64,000 nucleotides of DNA from the NCBI GenBank assembly GCA_963708645.1, contig CAVPTA010000014.1:248001-312000 (forward strand). The letters are read 5' to 3'. Position numbers and translations under genes: made by a program. Below are positions 52,021-60,547 of this stretch, one piece after another. The notes under the pieces were generated by a model that was not told the DNA's origin, did no database searches, and saw only the letters and a program-made list of their open reading frames with translations. Within the stretch, counting starts at the first letter, position 1; each line of letters starts with the position of its first letter. The DNA is from RYN-133 sp963708645 (GTDB lineage: Bacteria > Actinomycetota > Actinomycetes > Mycobacteriales > Jatrophihabitantaceae).

Positions 52021-52821
52021 CACCTCGCCGAGCGGCGCATCGACGCGCACGTCGGCGTATTCGTCGCCGCGCGTCGCGCCCTGGTTGACGATCGCGACCG
52101 GGACGCCGCGGCGGGCTGCCCGACGTACGAAGCGCAACCCACTCATCACGGTCAACGACGACCCGACCACCAACACCGAGCGCGCGCCCTCGACGAGCTC
52201 GTAACACGACTCGACGCGCGGCTTCGGCACGTTCTCGCCGAAGAACACCACGTCCGGCTTGACCATCGACCCGGTGCACGACGTGCACAGCACCATCCGG
52301 AAACCCGTGAGCTGCTCGTCTGCGAGGTCGACGTCACCGTCGGGATTCACCCGCGCGACGTGCGCGTCGAAATCAGGATTCGCAGCGCGCAACCGGGCGT
52401 CGAGGGCGAAGCGCGATTCGCGTGCACCGCAGTCGAGACACACGACGCGATCGAGTCCGCCGTGCAGCTCGATTACGTCGAGTGCACCGGCAGCCTGGTG
52501 CAGCCCGTCCACGTTCTGGGTGATGATGCCGCGCACCCGTCCACCGGCTTGCAGGTCGGCGACGGCGCGGTGCCCGGAGTTGGGACGAGCGGTGGCGATC
52601 GAGCGCCACCCGAGATAGGAGCGCGCCCAGTACCGGTGCCGCGCCGCAGCGTCCTTGACGAACGTCGCATACTGCATCGGCGCGTGCCGGCGTAGCGCGC
52701 CCGACGGACCGCGGTAGTCAGGAATCCCGGAGTCGGTCGACAACCCGGCGCCACTGAGCACCACGACATCGCCATCGCCGACGAGCCGCTGGAGCGCGTC
52801 GAGTGAGACGGTGGCGGTCAC
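52003..52821 (-). CDS. Sir2-family NAD-dependent protein deacylase
   Basis: 272 residues. VVLSGAGLSTDSGIPDYRGP, IITQNVDGLHQAAG with catalytic His in VIELHG, zinc Cys pairs CLDCGARE and LCTSCTG, and VVFFGENVP and VVGSSLTV. In bacteria such enzymes deacetylate acyl-CoA synthetases. The start overlaps the sulfotransferase stop by 4 bases, so it is the last gene of the operon under the KstR-type site. Confidence 0.93.
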   Translation of the reverse strand: MTATVSLDALQRLVGDGDVVVLSGAGLSTDSGIPDYRGPSGALRRHAPMQYATFVKDAAARHRYWARSYLGWRSIATARPNSGHRAVADLQAGGRVRGIITQNVDGLHQAAGALDVIELHGGLDRVVCLDCGARESRFALDARLRAANPDFDAHVARVNPDGDVDLADEQLTGFRMVLCTSCTGSMVKPDVVFFGENVPKPRVESCYELVEGARSVLVVGSSLTVMSGLRFVRRAARRGVPVAIVNQGATRGDEYADVRVDAPLGEVLPLLV

Positions 52822-53966
52822 ACCTCCATGGTGCCTGACGGCGCGAAACGCTCGTCGACGATCGCCTCGGTCAATCCGAACTCTTCGAGCGTGTACCGGT
52901 GCGCCGGAGCGCGCGTCCCACTGCGACTGGCGGCATCGGCGGCGGCGATCGCCGCACGCGTGTCGTCGCTCAGCGGCAGGTCGAAGTGCTCGTACACGCC
53001 GATCGTCGCGGCGACGGGGTCGGCGATGAAGTCGTCATAGTCGACATCGAGGAAGTGCGCCGGGTCGTGGCGGGCGCGCGCCTGCGCGAACGCGGCAGCG
53101 CCACGCGCCCACAGGTCGAGTTGCGTGCGCCCGATGACATCGCCGACGAACAGTTCCGACTGCCCTGCGGTCGCTTGCGCCGACAGGCTGCACGAGGATG
53201 CGATCAGCGTGCGCGGCGCGCGATGGGTCTGGATGACGATTGCGTCCGGATAGACCTCGAGCAGTGCATCGAGCGCGAACAGGTGCGACGGGTTCTTCAG
53301 GATCCAGCGCTTGTCGGCGTCGTTCGCTCCGATGAGCGCGAGGTTGCGACGGTGTCGCTCGTAGGCGGGTGTCCAGTCCTGCTTAGCGAGCCACGCCGAG
53401 TAGGACGGCACATGCGCGAGGCTTTCGTACGAGATCGACATGAGCGACTGGCGCAGCAGTTGCCAGCACTCCTCGACCGTGTCGGCGGTCATGTAGTGCA
53501 CCCCGGCGAAGTCGGGATTCTGCGCATGGAACTTCGCGAAGTTCGCAGTGATGTGCTGGTACACGGGATTGTCGGCCCACTGATCGCGCGGCGGGCGAGG
53601 CTGCGGGAACTCGGCCAGCCACAGCTCGAGTCCTTGGTGCCCGGGATCAGCGCAGAGCAAGCGATGCAGCGCCGTGGTGCCCGTGCGCGGCAGCCCGGTC
53701 ACGAAGATCGGACGCTCGACCGCCACCGTGCCGCCCTGCTGAGCGAACGACGCCTGGCTGAGCGCACGCGCCACCAGCGCGCCGCGCAGCTCGGCACGTT
53801 TGACCTTGCGGCCGAGCGGCGTCAGCTGTTCCTCGGTTGCGTACGCGTCGAGCAGCACCCCGAGCGGTTCGAGGTATTCGTCGCTGCCGAAGGCGCTGAG
53901 CCCGCACAGTTTCGTGGCCGAGGCGTGCAGATCCTCAACTGTGCCAACGGAATCGCGATCACTAAT
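52818..53966 (-). CDS. Sulfotransferase-family protein with an apparent ATT start
   Basis: 382 residues. PAPS-binding loop IFVTGLPRTGTTALHRLL, KWRILKNPSHLFALDALLEV with the 3'-phosphate motif (DAIVIQTHRAPRTLIAS), and DVDYDDFIADPVAAT. The first ATG or GTG gives a protein starting at 53858 and missing VEDLHASATKLCGLSAFGSD, the conserved-looking N-terminus. Only ATT 53966 can include it: it forms ATTAG with the upstream SDR stop and has GGGGAG seven bases before it. Actinobacterial members act on lipids, sterols or long-chain alcohols. Confidence 0.8.
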   Translation of the reverse strand: MSDRDSVGTVEDLHASATKLCGLSAFGSDEYLEPLGVLLDAYATEEQLTPLGRKVKRAELRGALVARALSQASFAQQGGTVAVERPIFVTGLPRTGTTALHRLLCADPGHQGLELWLAEFPQPRPPRDQWADNPVYQHITANFAKFHAQNPDFAGVHYMTADTVEECWQLLRQSLMSISYESLAHVPSYSAWLAKQDWTPAYERHRRNLALIGANDADKRWILKNPSHLFALDALLEVYPDAIVIQTHRAPRTLIASSCSLSAQATAGQSELFVGDVIGRTQLDLWARGAAAFAQARARHDPAHFLDVDYDDFIADPVAATIGVYEHFDLPLSDDTRAAIAAADAASRSGTRAPAHRYTLEEFGLTEAIVDERFAPSGTMEV

Positions 53967-54744
53967 GGTGGTACTCCCCGCAGTTCACGTCGAGGCAGTG
54001 TCCGGTGATCCCACGTGACAGTTCCGAGGCCATGAACACGACGGCGTCGGCGATCTCGTCGGGAACGGGCAGGCGGCGCAGGTCGATCGTGTTCGCGATC
54101 TCGTCGTACACGGTCTGCGGGTCGACCTCACGCTTCTTGGCCAGGTACCCGAAGTAGGCCTGCAGGACGTCGGCCCAGATCCATCCTGGGGCGACGGAGT
54201 TGACGCGCACACCGGACGGGCCGAGTTCGCTGGCCAGGCACTGCGCGAGCGCGAGCAGTGACGCCTTGGTCATCTTGTAGGCGCCGTAGGGCTGAGACGA
54301 GTGCCGCAGCACGGACGAGTTGATCATCACGATTGCGCCGCGCGATTCCTGCAGTGCGGGTGCAAAGAGTCGGCTCAATCGCAATGCAGCGAACACGTTC
54401 GTCTCGAAGCCTGCTCGCGCCTGGTCGAAGTCGACGGTCTGCAACGGCCCGAGCGGTGGCACCGCGAACGCGTTGTTGATCAATGCGTTGACGCGGCCGT
54501 ACTCAGCCAGCGACGCGTCGACGAGATTCTGCGCAGCCGCGTCGTCGTTGATGTCGGTTGCGACCACCAGCGCACGGCGGCCGAGTTGCTTGACGTCGTC
54601 GGCGACCTCGAGCAGCCGCGACTCGGTGCGCGAGGCCAGTACGAGGTCGGCGCCGGCCTTCGCGCACTGCTCGGCAATTGCCCGTCCCAGTCCGGGACCG
54701 ACGCCCGACACGACGACGACCTTGTCCTCGAGCAGGTTGTTCAT
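53962..54744 (-). CDS. Short-chain dehydrogenase/reductase
   Basis: 260 residues. VVVSGVGPGLGRAIAEQCAK (cofactor-binding TGxxxGxG variant, SGVGPGLG), INNAF (structural NNA), catalytic Ser in INSSVLRHSS and Tyr-Lys in PYGAYKMTK. C-terminal ITGHCLDVNCG. A fatty-acyl or steroid substrate is suggested by the KstR-type operator of the operon, not by the sequence itself. Overlaps its upstream neighbour by 4 bases. Confidence 0.92.
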   Translation of the reverse strand: MNNLLEDKVVVVSGVGPGLGRAIAEQCAKAGADLVLASRTESRLLEVADDVKQLGRRALVVATDINDDAAAQNLVDASLAEYGRVNALINNAFAVPPLGPLQTVDFDQARAGFETNVFAALRLSRLFAPALQESRGAIVMINSSVLRHSSQPYGAYKMTKASLLALAQCLASELGPSGVRVNSVAPGWIWADVLQAYFGYLAKKREVDPQTVYDEIANTIDLRRLPVPDEIADAVVFMASELSRGITGHCLDVNCGEYHH

Positions 54745-55922
54745 CCCAACATCCGATCTGCGACGGCGGCCTGGCGCGCGGCGATGCGCTTGCGCCAGCG
54801 CTCAGCGGTCACCGATTGGTCGTAGGGCAGATTCGCGTGTACGTCGGCGAACGGGACGACCTCGACGCTCGGTCCGTCCGCGGCCGAGAACTCGCGCGAC
54901 GTGCGCTGCCAGCGGATCTGCAGGTACCCGCGGCGATGCCCTGTGCACTCGAGCCAATTCGTCACGCCCGGATCGCGTTCGCTGACGACGAAGCGCAGCA
55001 TCCCGTCAGGATCACGGTGGGCCTGATCGGCAGTGAGCGAGGTCTGGTGGTTCGCGAAATCCATGGACAGGTACCACATCGACCCGAGCTGGAAGCCTTG
55101 GTACGGCGCGTCCGAGGCGGGGACGGTGATGAGCAGCGCCTGGTCGTCGGCAAGTTCGTAGTGGCCCGCCGACGACCACTGCGTCGACAGTCCACCGGGA
55201 GTCAGCCGCGGCTCGGTCATCGTGTTGACCGGCAGCTTCAGGTAGAACCACTCGGGGAAGGCCAGAAAGGTCTTCACCTGCGTCACCAGCGACTTCCCGG
55301 CAGCGGCCAGTCGCTTCGCGGGCAGGTCGGCCGGGCGCGGGGGCGGTGCCTCGCCGATGCGGTCGACACGTTGGATGCGCAGTGTCCCCGGCATCGCCGT
55401 CCAGTCACTGAACACCTCGCGGGCGAGCAGCATGGACGCGTTCTCGCCGAGGACGAAGTGGTTCGGTCCGGCATCGTCCCGAGGCGGACCGAAGTGCAGT
55501 TCGAACGAGCCGTCCGCGTTGACCTCGATGTCGCGGTCGTCGAAGGCATTGAGGCTGTCGGGCACCTCGGCCGGGGTGTAGTTGCCGTTGAGGATCTGGA
55601 ACGACAGGTCGGTCGACGTACCGCGCCGCCCGGTCACGACGTACTCGGCGTCGTCGCGGATGTTCGCGCTGAAGTACAGCGTGTCCGGGTTGTCGAGGCC
55701 GACCTTCGTATAGGGCGTCGCCGAACGGACGAAGTAGGGGAAGTCCTTGTCGTAGGACCACGCCGACGAGATCGCCTGGCGGATGAGCCCGGCGAGGTAG
55801 TCGTAGCCCTCCTGCAGGTCTTGGTCGGTCTCGACGTGCGGCGCCGTGACGATCAGCCGCTCGGCCTCGGCGACGGCGTCCGCGAGCTTTCCGGCCAGGG
55901 CAGACTCTGTGACCGCCACCAC
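54741..55922 (-). CDS. DUF1214 domain protein
   Basis: 393 residues with DUF1214 features: KDFPYFVRSATPYTKVGLDN, DTLYFSANIRDDAEYVVTGR, LSFQILNGNYTPAE, and a C-terminal domain (LGSMWYLSMDFANHQTSLTA, GVTNWLECTGHRRGYLQIRW). Often found in lipid or steroid gene clusters; function unknown. The start is GTG 55922, seven bases after AAGGGG; the frame is open to 55976 but would cover the operator. First gene of the operon. Confidence 0.85.
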   Translation of the reverse strand: MVAVTESALAGKLADAVAEAERLIVTAPHVETDQDLQEGYDYLAGLIRQAISSAWSYDKDFPYFVRSATPYTKVGLDNPDTLYFSANIRDDAEYVVTGRRGTSTDLSFQILNGNYTPAEVPDSLNAFDDRDIEVNADGSFELHFGPPRDDAGPNHFVLGENASMLLAREVFSDWTAMPGTLRIQRVDRIGEAPPPRPADLPAKRLAAAGKSLVTQVKTFLAFPEWFYLKLPVNTMTEPRLTPGGLSTQWSSAGHYELADDQALLITVPASDAPYQGFQLGSMWYLSMDFANHQTSLTADQAHRDPDGMLRFVVSERDPGVTNWLECTGHRRGYLQIRWQRTSREFSAADGPSVEVVPFADVHANLPYDQSVTAERWRKRIAARQAAVADRMLG

Positions 55923-55961
55923 GCTGGAGCCCCTTCCTTTGCTGGGTTTAGCGCCCAAAAC

Positions 55962-55975
55962 TAGAACACGTTCCA
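55962..55975 (-). promoter_or_regulatory. KstR-type operator
   Basis: TAGAACACGTTCCA fits the KstR consensus TNNAACNNGTTNNA at every fixed position, and inverted-repeat likeness extends 3-4 bases further each side. It lies 40 bases before the DUF1214 start. KstR is the TetR repressor of cholesterol and lipid catabolism in mycobacteria and rhodococci. Confidence 0.7.
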
Positions 55976-56083
55976 CTGGAAGCTAAGCGGGTCGGGAGCG
56001 TTCGTCAAGACGAGCCTGGCGAGCCTGGCAGAATGTCAGGTTGGCGCGCAGCCATCCCCACACAGTCAGTAGGAAAGGCCCCC

Positions 56084-56992
56084 ATGACGACGACGTACGA
56101 GCTGAGCGATCTCGAGAAACTCGAGGCCGAAGCCGTGCACATCTTCCGCGAGGTCGCCGCCACGATCGAGCGTCCGGCACTGCTGTTCTCCGGCGGTAAG
56201 GACTCCGTGGTGATGCTGCACCTGGCGGTCAAGGCGTTCTGGCCGGCACGCGTGCCGTTCCCGGTCATGCATGTCGACACCGGTCAGAACTTCGACGAAG
56301 TCATCGAGTTCCGCGACAAGACCGTCGAGAAGTACGGCCTGCGTCTGATCGTCGAGAAGCTCCAGGACGACGTCGACGCCGGACGCATCCAGGAGGAGTA
56401 CGAGGGCGCGCCGCGCAACCGGCACCAGACGGTGACGCTGCTGCGCGGCATCCGCGATAACAAGTTCGGCGCTGTGTTCGGCGGCGCGCGTCGCGACGAA
56501 GAGAAGGCCCGCGCCAAGGAGCGCGTGTTCAGCTTCCGCGACGAATTCGGTGCGTGGGATCCGCGCAACCAGCGTCCCGAGTTGTGGAACCTCTACAACG
56601 GGCGCCACCGCAAGGGCGAGAACATCCGCGTCTTCCCACTGTCGAACTGGACCGAACTAGACATCTGGACCTACATCCGCGACGAGCAGATCGAACTCCC
56701 GTCGCTCTACTTCGCGCACAAGCGCAAGGTCGTCGAGCGCGACGGCATGCTGTACGCAGTGAACCGGTTCATCGTCCCCGAAGAGGGCGAGAACGTATTC
56801 GAAGAGACCGTGCGCTACCGCACGATGGGTGATGCGACCACGACCGGCTGCGTCGAGTCGCTGGCCGCCACCCCCGAAGCTGTCGTCGACGAGGTCGCGG
56901 CAGCTCGACTGACCGAGCGCGGCGCAACGCGCGGTGACGACCGCATCAGCGAAGCCGGCATGGAAGACCGCAAGAAAGAGGGCTATTTCTAA
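56084..56992 (+). CDS. cysD: Sulfate adenylyltransferase subunit 2
   Basis: 302 residues. Catalytic ATP sulfurylase subunit making APS from sulfate and ATP. PP-loop LLFSGGKDSVVMLHL (about 42-56), VMHVDTGQNF, and R-rich FGGARRDEEKARAKER. C-terminal EDRKKEGYF is the classic CysD ending. ATG 56084 with AGGAAAGG about 7 bases before it. First gene of cysD-cysNC-cysQ, 3-base gap to cysNC. Confidence 0.96.
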   Translation: MTTTYELSDLEKLEAEAVHIFREVAATIERPALLFSGGKDSVVMLHLAVKAFWPARVPFPVMHVDTGQNFDEVIEFRDKTVEKYGLRLIVEKLQDDVDAGRIQEEYEGAPRNRHQTVTLLRGIRDNKFGAVFGGARRDEEKARAKERVFSFRDEFGAWDPRNQRPELWNLYNGRHRKGENIRVFPLSNWTELDIWTYIRDEQIELPSLYFAHKRKVVERDGMLYAVNRFIVPEEGENVFEETVRYRTMGDATTTGCVESLAATPEAVVDEVAAARLTERGATRGDDRISEAGMEDRKKEGYF

Positions 56993-56994
56993 AC

Positions 56995-58830
56995 ATGTCG
57001 CAGCTACTACGGATCGCGACCGCAGGTTCGGTCGACGACGGCAAATCAACGCTCATCGGTCGCCTGCTCTTCGACAGCAAGGCGATCTTCGAAGACCAAC
57101 TCGGCGCGGTCGAGTCGGCCAGCGTCGCCCGCGGGCACGAAGGGCCCGACCTCGCGCTGCTCACGGACGGACTGCGTGCCGAGCGCGAGCAGGGCATCAC
57201 CATCGATGTCGCCTACCGCTACTTCGCAACGCCCGAACGCAAATTCATCATCGCCGATACACCCGGCCACATTCAGTACACGCGCAACATGGTGACCGGT
57301 GCCTCGACGGCCGACGTCGCGCTGATCCTGATCGACGCGCGCAACGGCGTGCTCGAGCAGTCACGGCGGCACGCCTTTCTCGCCACCCTGCTCGGCATCC
57401 CGCACTTGATCGTGTGCATCAACAAGATGGATCTCGTCGACTACTCCGAGGAGCGGTTCAACGAGATCAAGCAGGAGTTCCGCAACTTCGCCATGAAGCT
57501 CGAGGTTGCCGACCTGACGTTCGTGCCGATCTCGGCGCTCACCGGCGACAACGTGGTGTCCAAGACCGAGGTGATGCCTTGGTACGAGGGCCAGTCGCTG
57601 CTGAAGCTGCTCGAGGGCATTCACATCGCATCCGACCGCAACCTGATCGACGCGCGCATGCCGGTGCAGTACGTGATCCGTCCGCAGCAGGCCGATTATC
57701 ACGACTTCCGCGGCTACGCCGGCACGATCGCGGGCGGGACGTTCAAGCCCGGTGACGAGGTCGCGGTGCTGCCGTCCGGTTTCTCGACATCGGTGGCGAA
57801 GGTGCACGGGCCCGGCGGCAAGGAGCTCGCCGAGGGCTTCGCCGGCCAGGCGGTCGTCATCGAACTCGCCGACGACATCGACATCGCCCGTGGCGACCTC
57901 ATCGCGCGGCCGCACAACCGCCCGCACAACGGCCAGGACATCGACGCGATGGTGTGCTGGCTGACGTCCGACACGTCGCTGTCGCCCGACGCGACGTACA
58001 CGATCCAGCACACGTCTCGTTCCACGCGCGCGTCGATCAAGGATCTCGAGTACCGCCTCGACGTCAACACACTGCATCGCGACGAGCAGGCCGGCAGCCT
58101 GTCGCTCAACGAGATCGGACGTGTGCGGCTGCGCACGCAGAAGCCCCTGCTGTACGACCCGTATCGGCGCAACCGCGACACGGGTGCATTCATCCTGATC
58201 GACGAGGCGTCGAACAACACCGTCGCCGCGGGCATGATCATCGGCCCGTCGCAGGGCGACCTGAACATCAAGTGGCACGACCACGAGGTCAGCCGCGCCC
58301 AGCGGGCTTCGCAGGGCGCGACGCTGTGGTTCACCGGTCTGTCCGGATCGGGCAAGAGTTCGGTCGCGGTCGAGGTCGAGCGCCGCCTAGTCGCTTCGGG
58401 ACGCCCGGCCTACGTGCTCGACGGCGACAACCTGCGGCACGGGCTCAACAGCAACCTCGGGTTCAGCCCCGACGACCGCAAGGAGAACGTGCGGCGCGTG
58501 GCCGAGGTCGCGAAGCTGATGGCCGACGCCGGCGTCGTCGTTCTGGTGTCGCTGGTCAGTCCGTACCGTGCTGATCGCGACGCCGCGCGGGAGATCCACA
58601 AGGAAGCCGGCCTGCCGTTCTACGAGGTCTTCGTCGACGTGCCGCTCGAGGTCGCCGAAGCGCGCGACCCGAAGGGCCTGTACGCCAAGGCACGTGCGGG
58701 CGAGATCCCCGACTTCACCGGCGTCAGTGCGCCGTACGAAGCCCCGCTCTCGCCCGATCTGTTGTTGCGCTCGAACGAGGCGGACGTCAACGCGCTCGCT
58801 TCGGTCGTCCTCGACAAGATCGAGCAGTAG
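56995..58830 (+). CDS. cysNC: Sulfate adenylyltransferase subunit 1 / adenylylsulfate kinase fusion
   Basis: 611 residues. 1-430 is the CysN GTPase (TAGSVDDGKSTLIGRLLFDS, EREQGITIDVAYRYF, IADTPGH, INKMDLVDYS), which drives APS formation with CysD. 440-611 is APS kinase (WFTGLSGSGKSSVAVEVERR, NLRHGLNSNLGFSPDDRKEN, SLVSPYRADRDAAREI), making PAPS. The fusion is the usual actinobacterial form. PAPS could feed the sulfotransferase encoded 3 kb away. Confidence 0.96.
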   Translation: MSQLLRIATAGSVDDGKSTLIGRLLFDSKAIFEDQLGAVESASVARGHEGPDLALLTDGLRAEREQGITIDVAYRYFATPERKFIIADTPGHIQYTRNMVTGASTADVALILIDARNGVLEQSRRHAFLATLLGIPHLIVCINKMDLVDYSEERFNEIKQEFRNFAMKLEVADLTFVPISALTGDNVVSKTEVMPWYEGQSLLKLLEGIHIASDRNLIDARMPVQYVIRPQQADYHDFRGYAGTIAGGTFKPGDEVAVLPSGFSTSVAKVHGPGGKELAEGFAGQAVVIELADDIDIARGDLIARPHNRPHNGQDIDAMVCWLTSDTSLSPDATYTIQHTSRSTRASIKDLEYRLDVNTLHRDEQAGSLSLNEIGRVRLRTQKPLLYDPYRRNRDTGAFILIDEASNNTVAAGMIIGPSQGDLNIKWHDHEVSRAQRASQGATLWFTGLSGSGKSSVAVEVERRLVASGRPAYVLDGDNLRHGLNSNLGFSPDDRKENVRRVAEVAKLMADAGVVVLVSLVSPYRADRDAAREIHKEAGLPFYEVFVDVPLEVAEARDPKGLYAKARAGEIPDFTGVSAPYEAPLSPDLLLRSNEADVNALASVVLDKIEQ

Positions 58831-59579
58831 TGGCTGACGACATCACCCTTGCTGCCGATCTGGCGCAGCGGGCGGGTGAGCTGCTGCTGCAGATCCGGTC
58901 CTCGTCCGGGCTCGAGGGCAAGGAACTCGGCAAGCGCGGCGATCACGACGCGAACGAGTTGCTGCTCGCCGGTCTCGCCGACGCACGTCCCGACGACGCC
59001 GTGCTGTCAGAGGAGTCGGTCGACTCCCCTGCGCGGCTGTCGGCCGACCGGGTGTGGATCATCGATCCGCTCGACGGCACCCGCGAGTACGGCATGCCCG
59101 GACGTGACGACTGGGCCGTGCACGTCGCACTCTGGACGCGCGGCAGCGACACCCCCAGCGGCATCACCGCCGCCGCGGTCGCGCAGCCGTCGATGTCGAC
59201 GGTCTACACGAGCACACCGGCCGCAGCGACGGCTGCCAACGATCCGCTGGTGTTCCTGGTCAGCGACAGCCGTCCGCCGGCGTTCGCCGCGCCGGTTGCC
59301 GAGCAGTTCGGCGCCAGGCTGCAGCCGATGGGGTCGGCCGGCGCCAAGGCGATGGCTGTCCTGCGCGGCGATGCCGACGCCTACCTGCACGCAGGCGGGC
59401 AGTGGGAGTGGGATTCCGCCGCGCCGGTCGGCGTCGTGCTTGCTGCCGGGCTGCACGCGACCCGTGTCGACGGCTCGCCGCTGGTCTACAACAGCGCGCA
59501 CCCCTACCTGCCCGACCTGCTGATCTGCCGTGCCGAGCTCGGCGAGCAGCTGGTCGCGGCGATCGGGTCACGAAGCTAG
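58830..59579 (+). CDS. cysQ: 3'(2'),5'-bisphosphate nucleotidase (inositol monophosphatase family)
   Basis: 249 residues. Clears PAP left by PAPS use. Metal sites: VLSEESVDSP (Glu), WIIDPLDGTREYGMPG (D-P-L-D-G-T motif) and W-E-W-D in GGQWEWDSAAP. Shares one base with cysNC (TAGTG at 58828-58832), so it is coupled. Downstream manA is convergent and overlaps the 3' end by 4 bases. Confidence 0.93.
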   Translation: MADDITLAADLAQRAGELLLQIRSSSGLEGKELGKRGDHDANELLLAGLADARPDDAVLSEESVDSPARLSADRVWIIDPLDGTREYGMPGRDDWAVHVALWTRGSDTPSGITAAAVAQPSMSTVYTSTPAAATAANDPLVFLVSDSRPPAFAAPVAEQFGARLQPMGSAGAKAMAVLRGDADAYLHAGGQWEWDSAAPVGVVLAAGLHATRVDGSPLVYNSAHPYLPDLLICRAELGEQLVAAIGSRS

Positions 59580-60547
59580 AGCGCGGGACGTTCGTCGGGC
59601 GGTGCGCACAGCACGCCCGAGATGGACCCGCTGACGTGCACGGGCCCGGCAGCGTGAGGCAGCACGAGTGTGCTGCCACGATGGACCGGCGTGCTACCCC
59701 ACGCTCCGGCGAGCTCACCCGCACCGTCGGTCACGATCAGCACCGCGAAGCCGTGCACGGTCACGCCGGCAACGATCGGCTCGGCGCGGAAGAACTCGCG
59801 GGCTGCTGCGGGCAGTAGCGACCCGGCGGTCGCGGTCATCCACTCGCGCAGCTGGGCGTCGGAGACCGCGTCGCGCTGAACGCAATCGAGGGCCAACCCG
59901 CGCGGCAGCCCGAGCGAGGCGTCGGCAGGGTCGATCGGGAAGCCGTCGGTCTCGAGCATGATCGAGAAATCCGTCGGCTCCTGGAGCTCGACGAGCAGGA
60001 TCCCGGCGCCGATGGCGTGCGGCGTGCCGGCCGGGCACAGCACCGCGTCGCCGGCACGCACCGAGACGGAGTGCGTTGCGGACAGCATCGCCGCGACGTC
60101 CTGGGTCGCGACCCAGCGGGAAAGCTCATCGCGCTCGACTGCGCGGCGGAAGCCGATGTTCACGATCGCGTCGGGCGCGGCGTCGACGATGATCCACGCC
60201 TCGGTCTTGCCGTACGGACTCGCCAGATGCGAGCGCGCGAAGTTGCGGTCGGGATGCACGTGCAGCGGCAGCCGCTGGCCGGCGTCGAGCAGCTTCACGA
60301 GCAGTCCGGTGTCGGCCTCGGACCGGCCGAGCCACTCGTTGGGCTCGGCGGTGATCGCGTCGAGCAAGGTCGTGCCGTCAGGCAAAGCCGACAGCCCGCT
60401 CGTCGCCTGACCGAAGCGGCGCGTGGTCGAAGCGACCCATTCCTCTGGACGATCGGGCAGCGGCTCGTCGTGGAACGCGGCCAGCCGCCCGGAGCCGGCG
60501 TAGAACGTCGCGGGCAGGTTCGGCGCCAGCAGCACGGGTTCGGTCAC
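59576..60547 (-). CDS. manA: Mannose-6-phosphate isomerase, class I
   Basis: 323 residues. Zn-dependent phosphomannose isomerase linking fructose-6-P to mannose-6-P, needed for GDP-mannose glycans. LLVKLLDAGQRLPLHVHPDR (zinc-binding HVHP), GKTEAWIIVDAAPDA and VLCPAGTPHAIGAGILLVEL (catalytic region and His). Short form of about 320 residues as in Bacillus and actinobacteria. ATG/GTG start overlaps the sbcC stop by 4 bases. Confidence 0.9.
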   Translation of the reverse strand: MTEPVLLAPNLPATFYAGSGRLAAFHDEPLPDRPEEWVASTTRRFGQATSGLSALPDGTTLLDAITAEPNEWLGRSEADTGLLVKLLDAGQRLPLHVHPDRNFARSHLASPYGKTEAWIIVDAAPDAIVNIGFRRAVERDELSRWVATQDVAAMLSATHSVSVRAGDAVLCPAGTPHAIGAGILLVELQEPTDFSIMLETDGFPIDPADASLGLPRGLALDCVQRDAVSDAQLREWMTATAGSLLPAAAREFFRAEPIVAGVTVHGFAVLIVTDGAGELAGAWGSTPVHRGSTLVLPHAAGPVHVSGSISGVLCAPPDERPAL

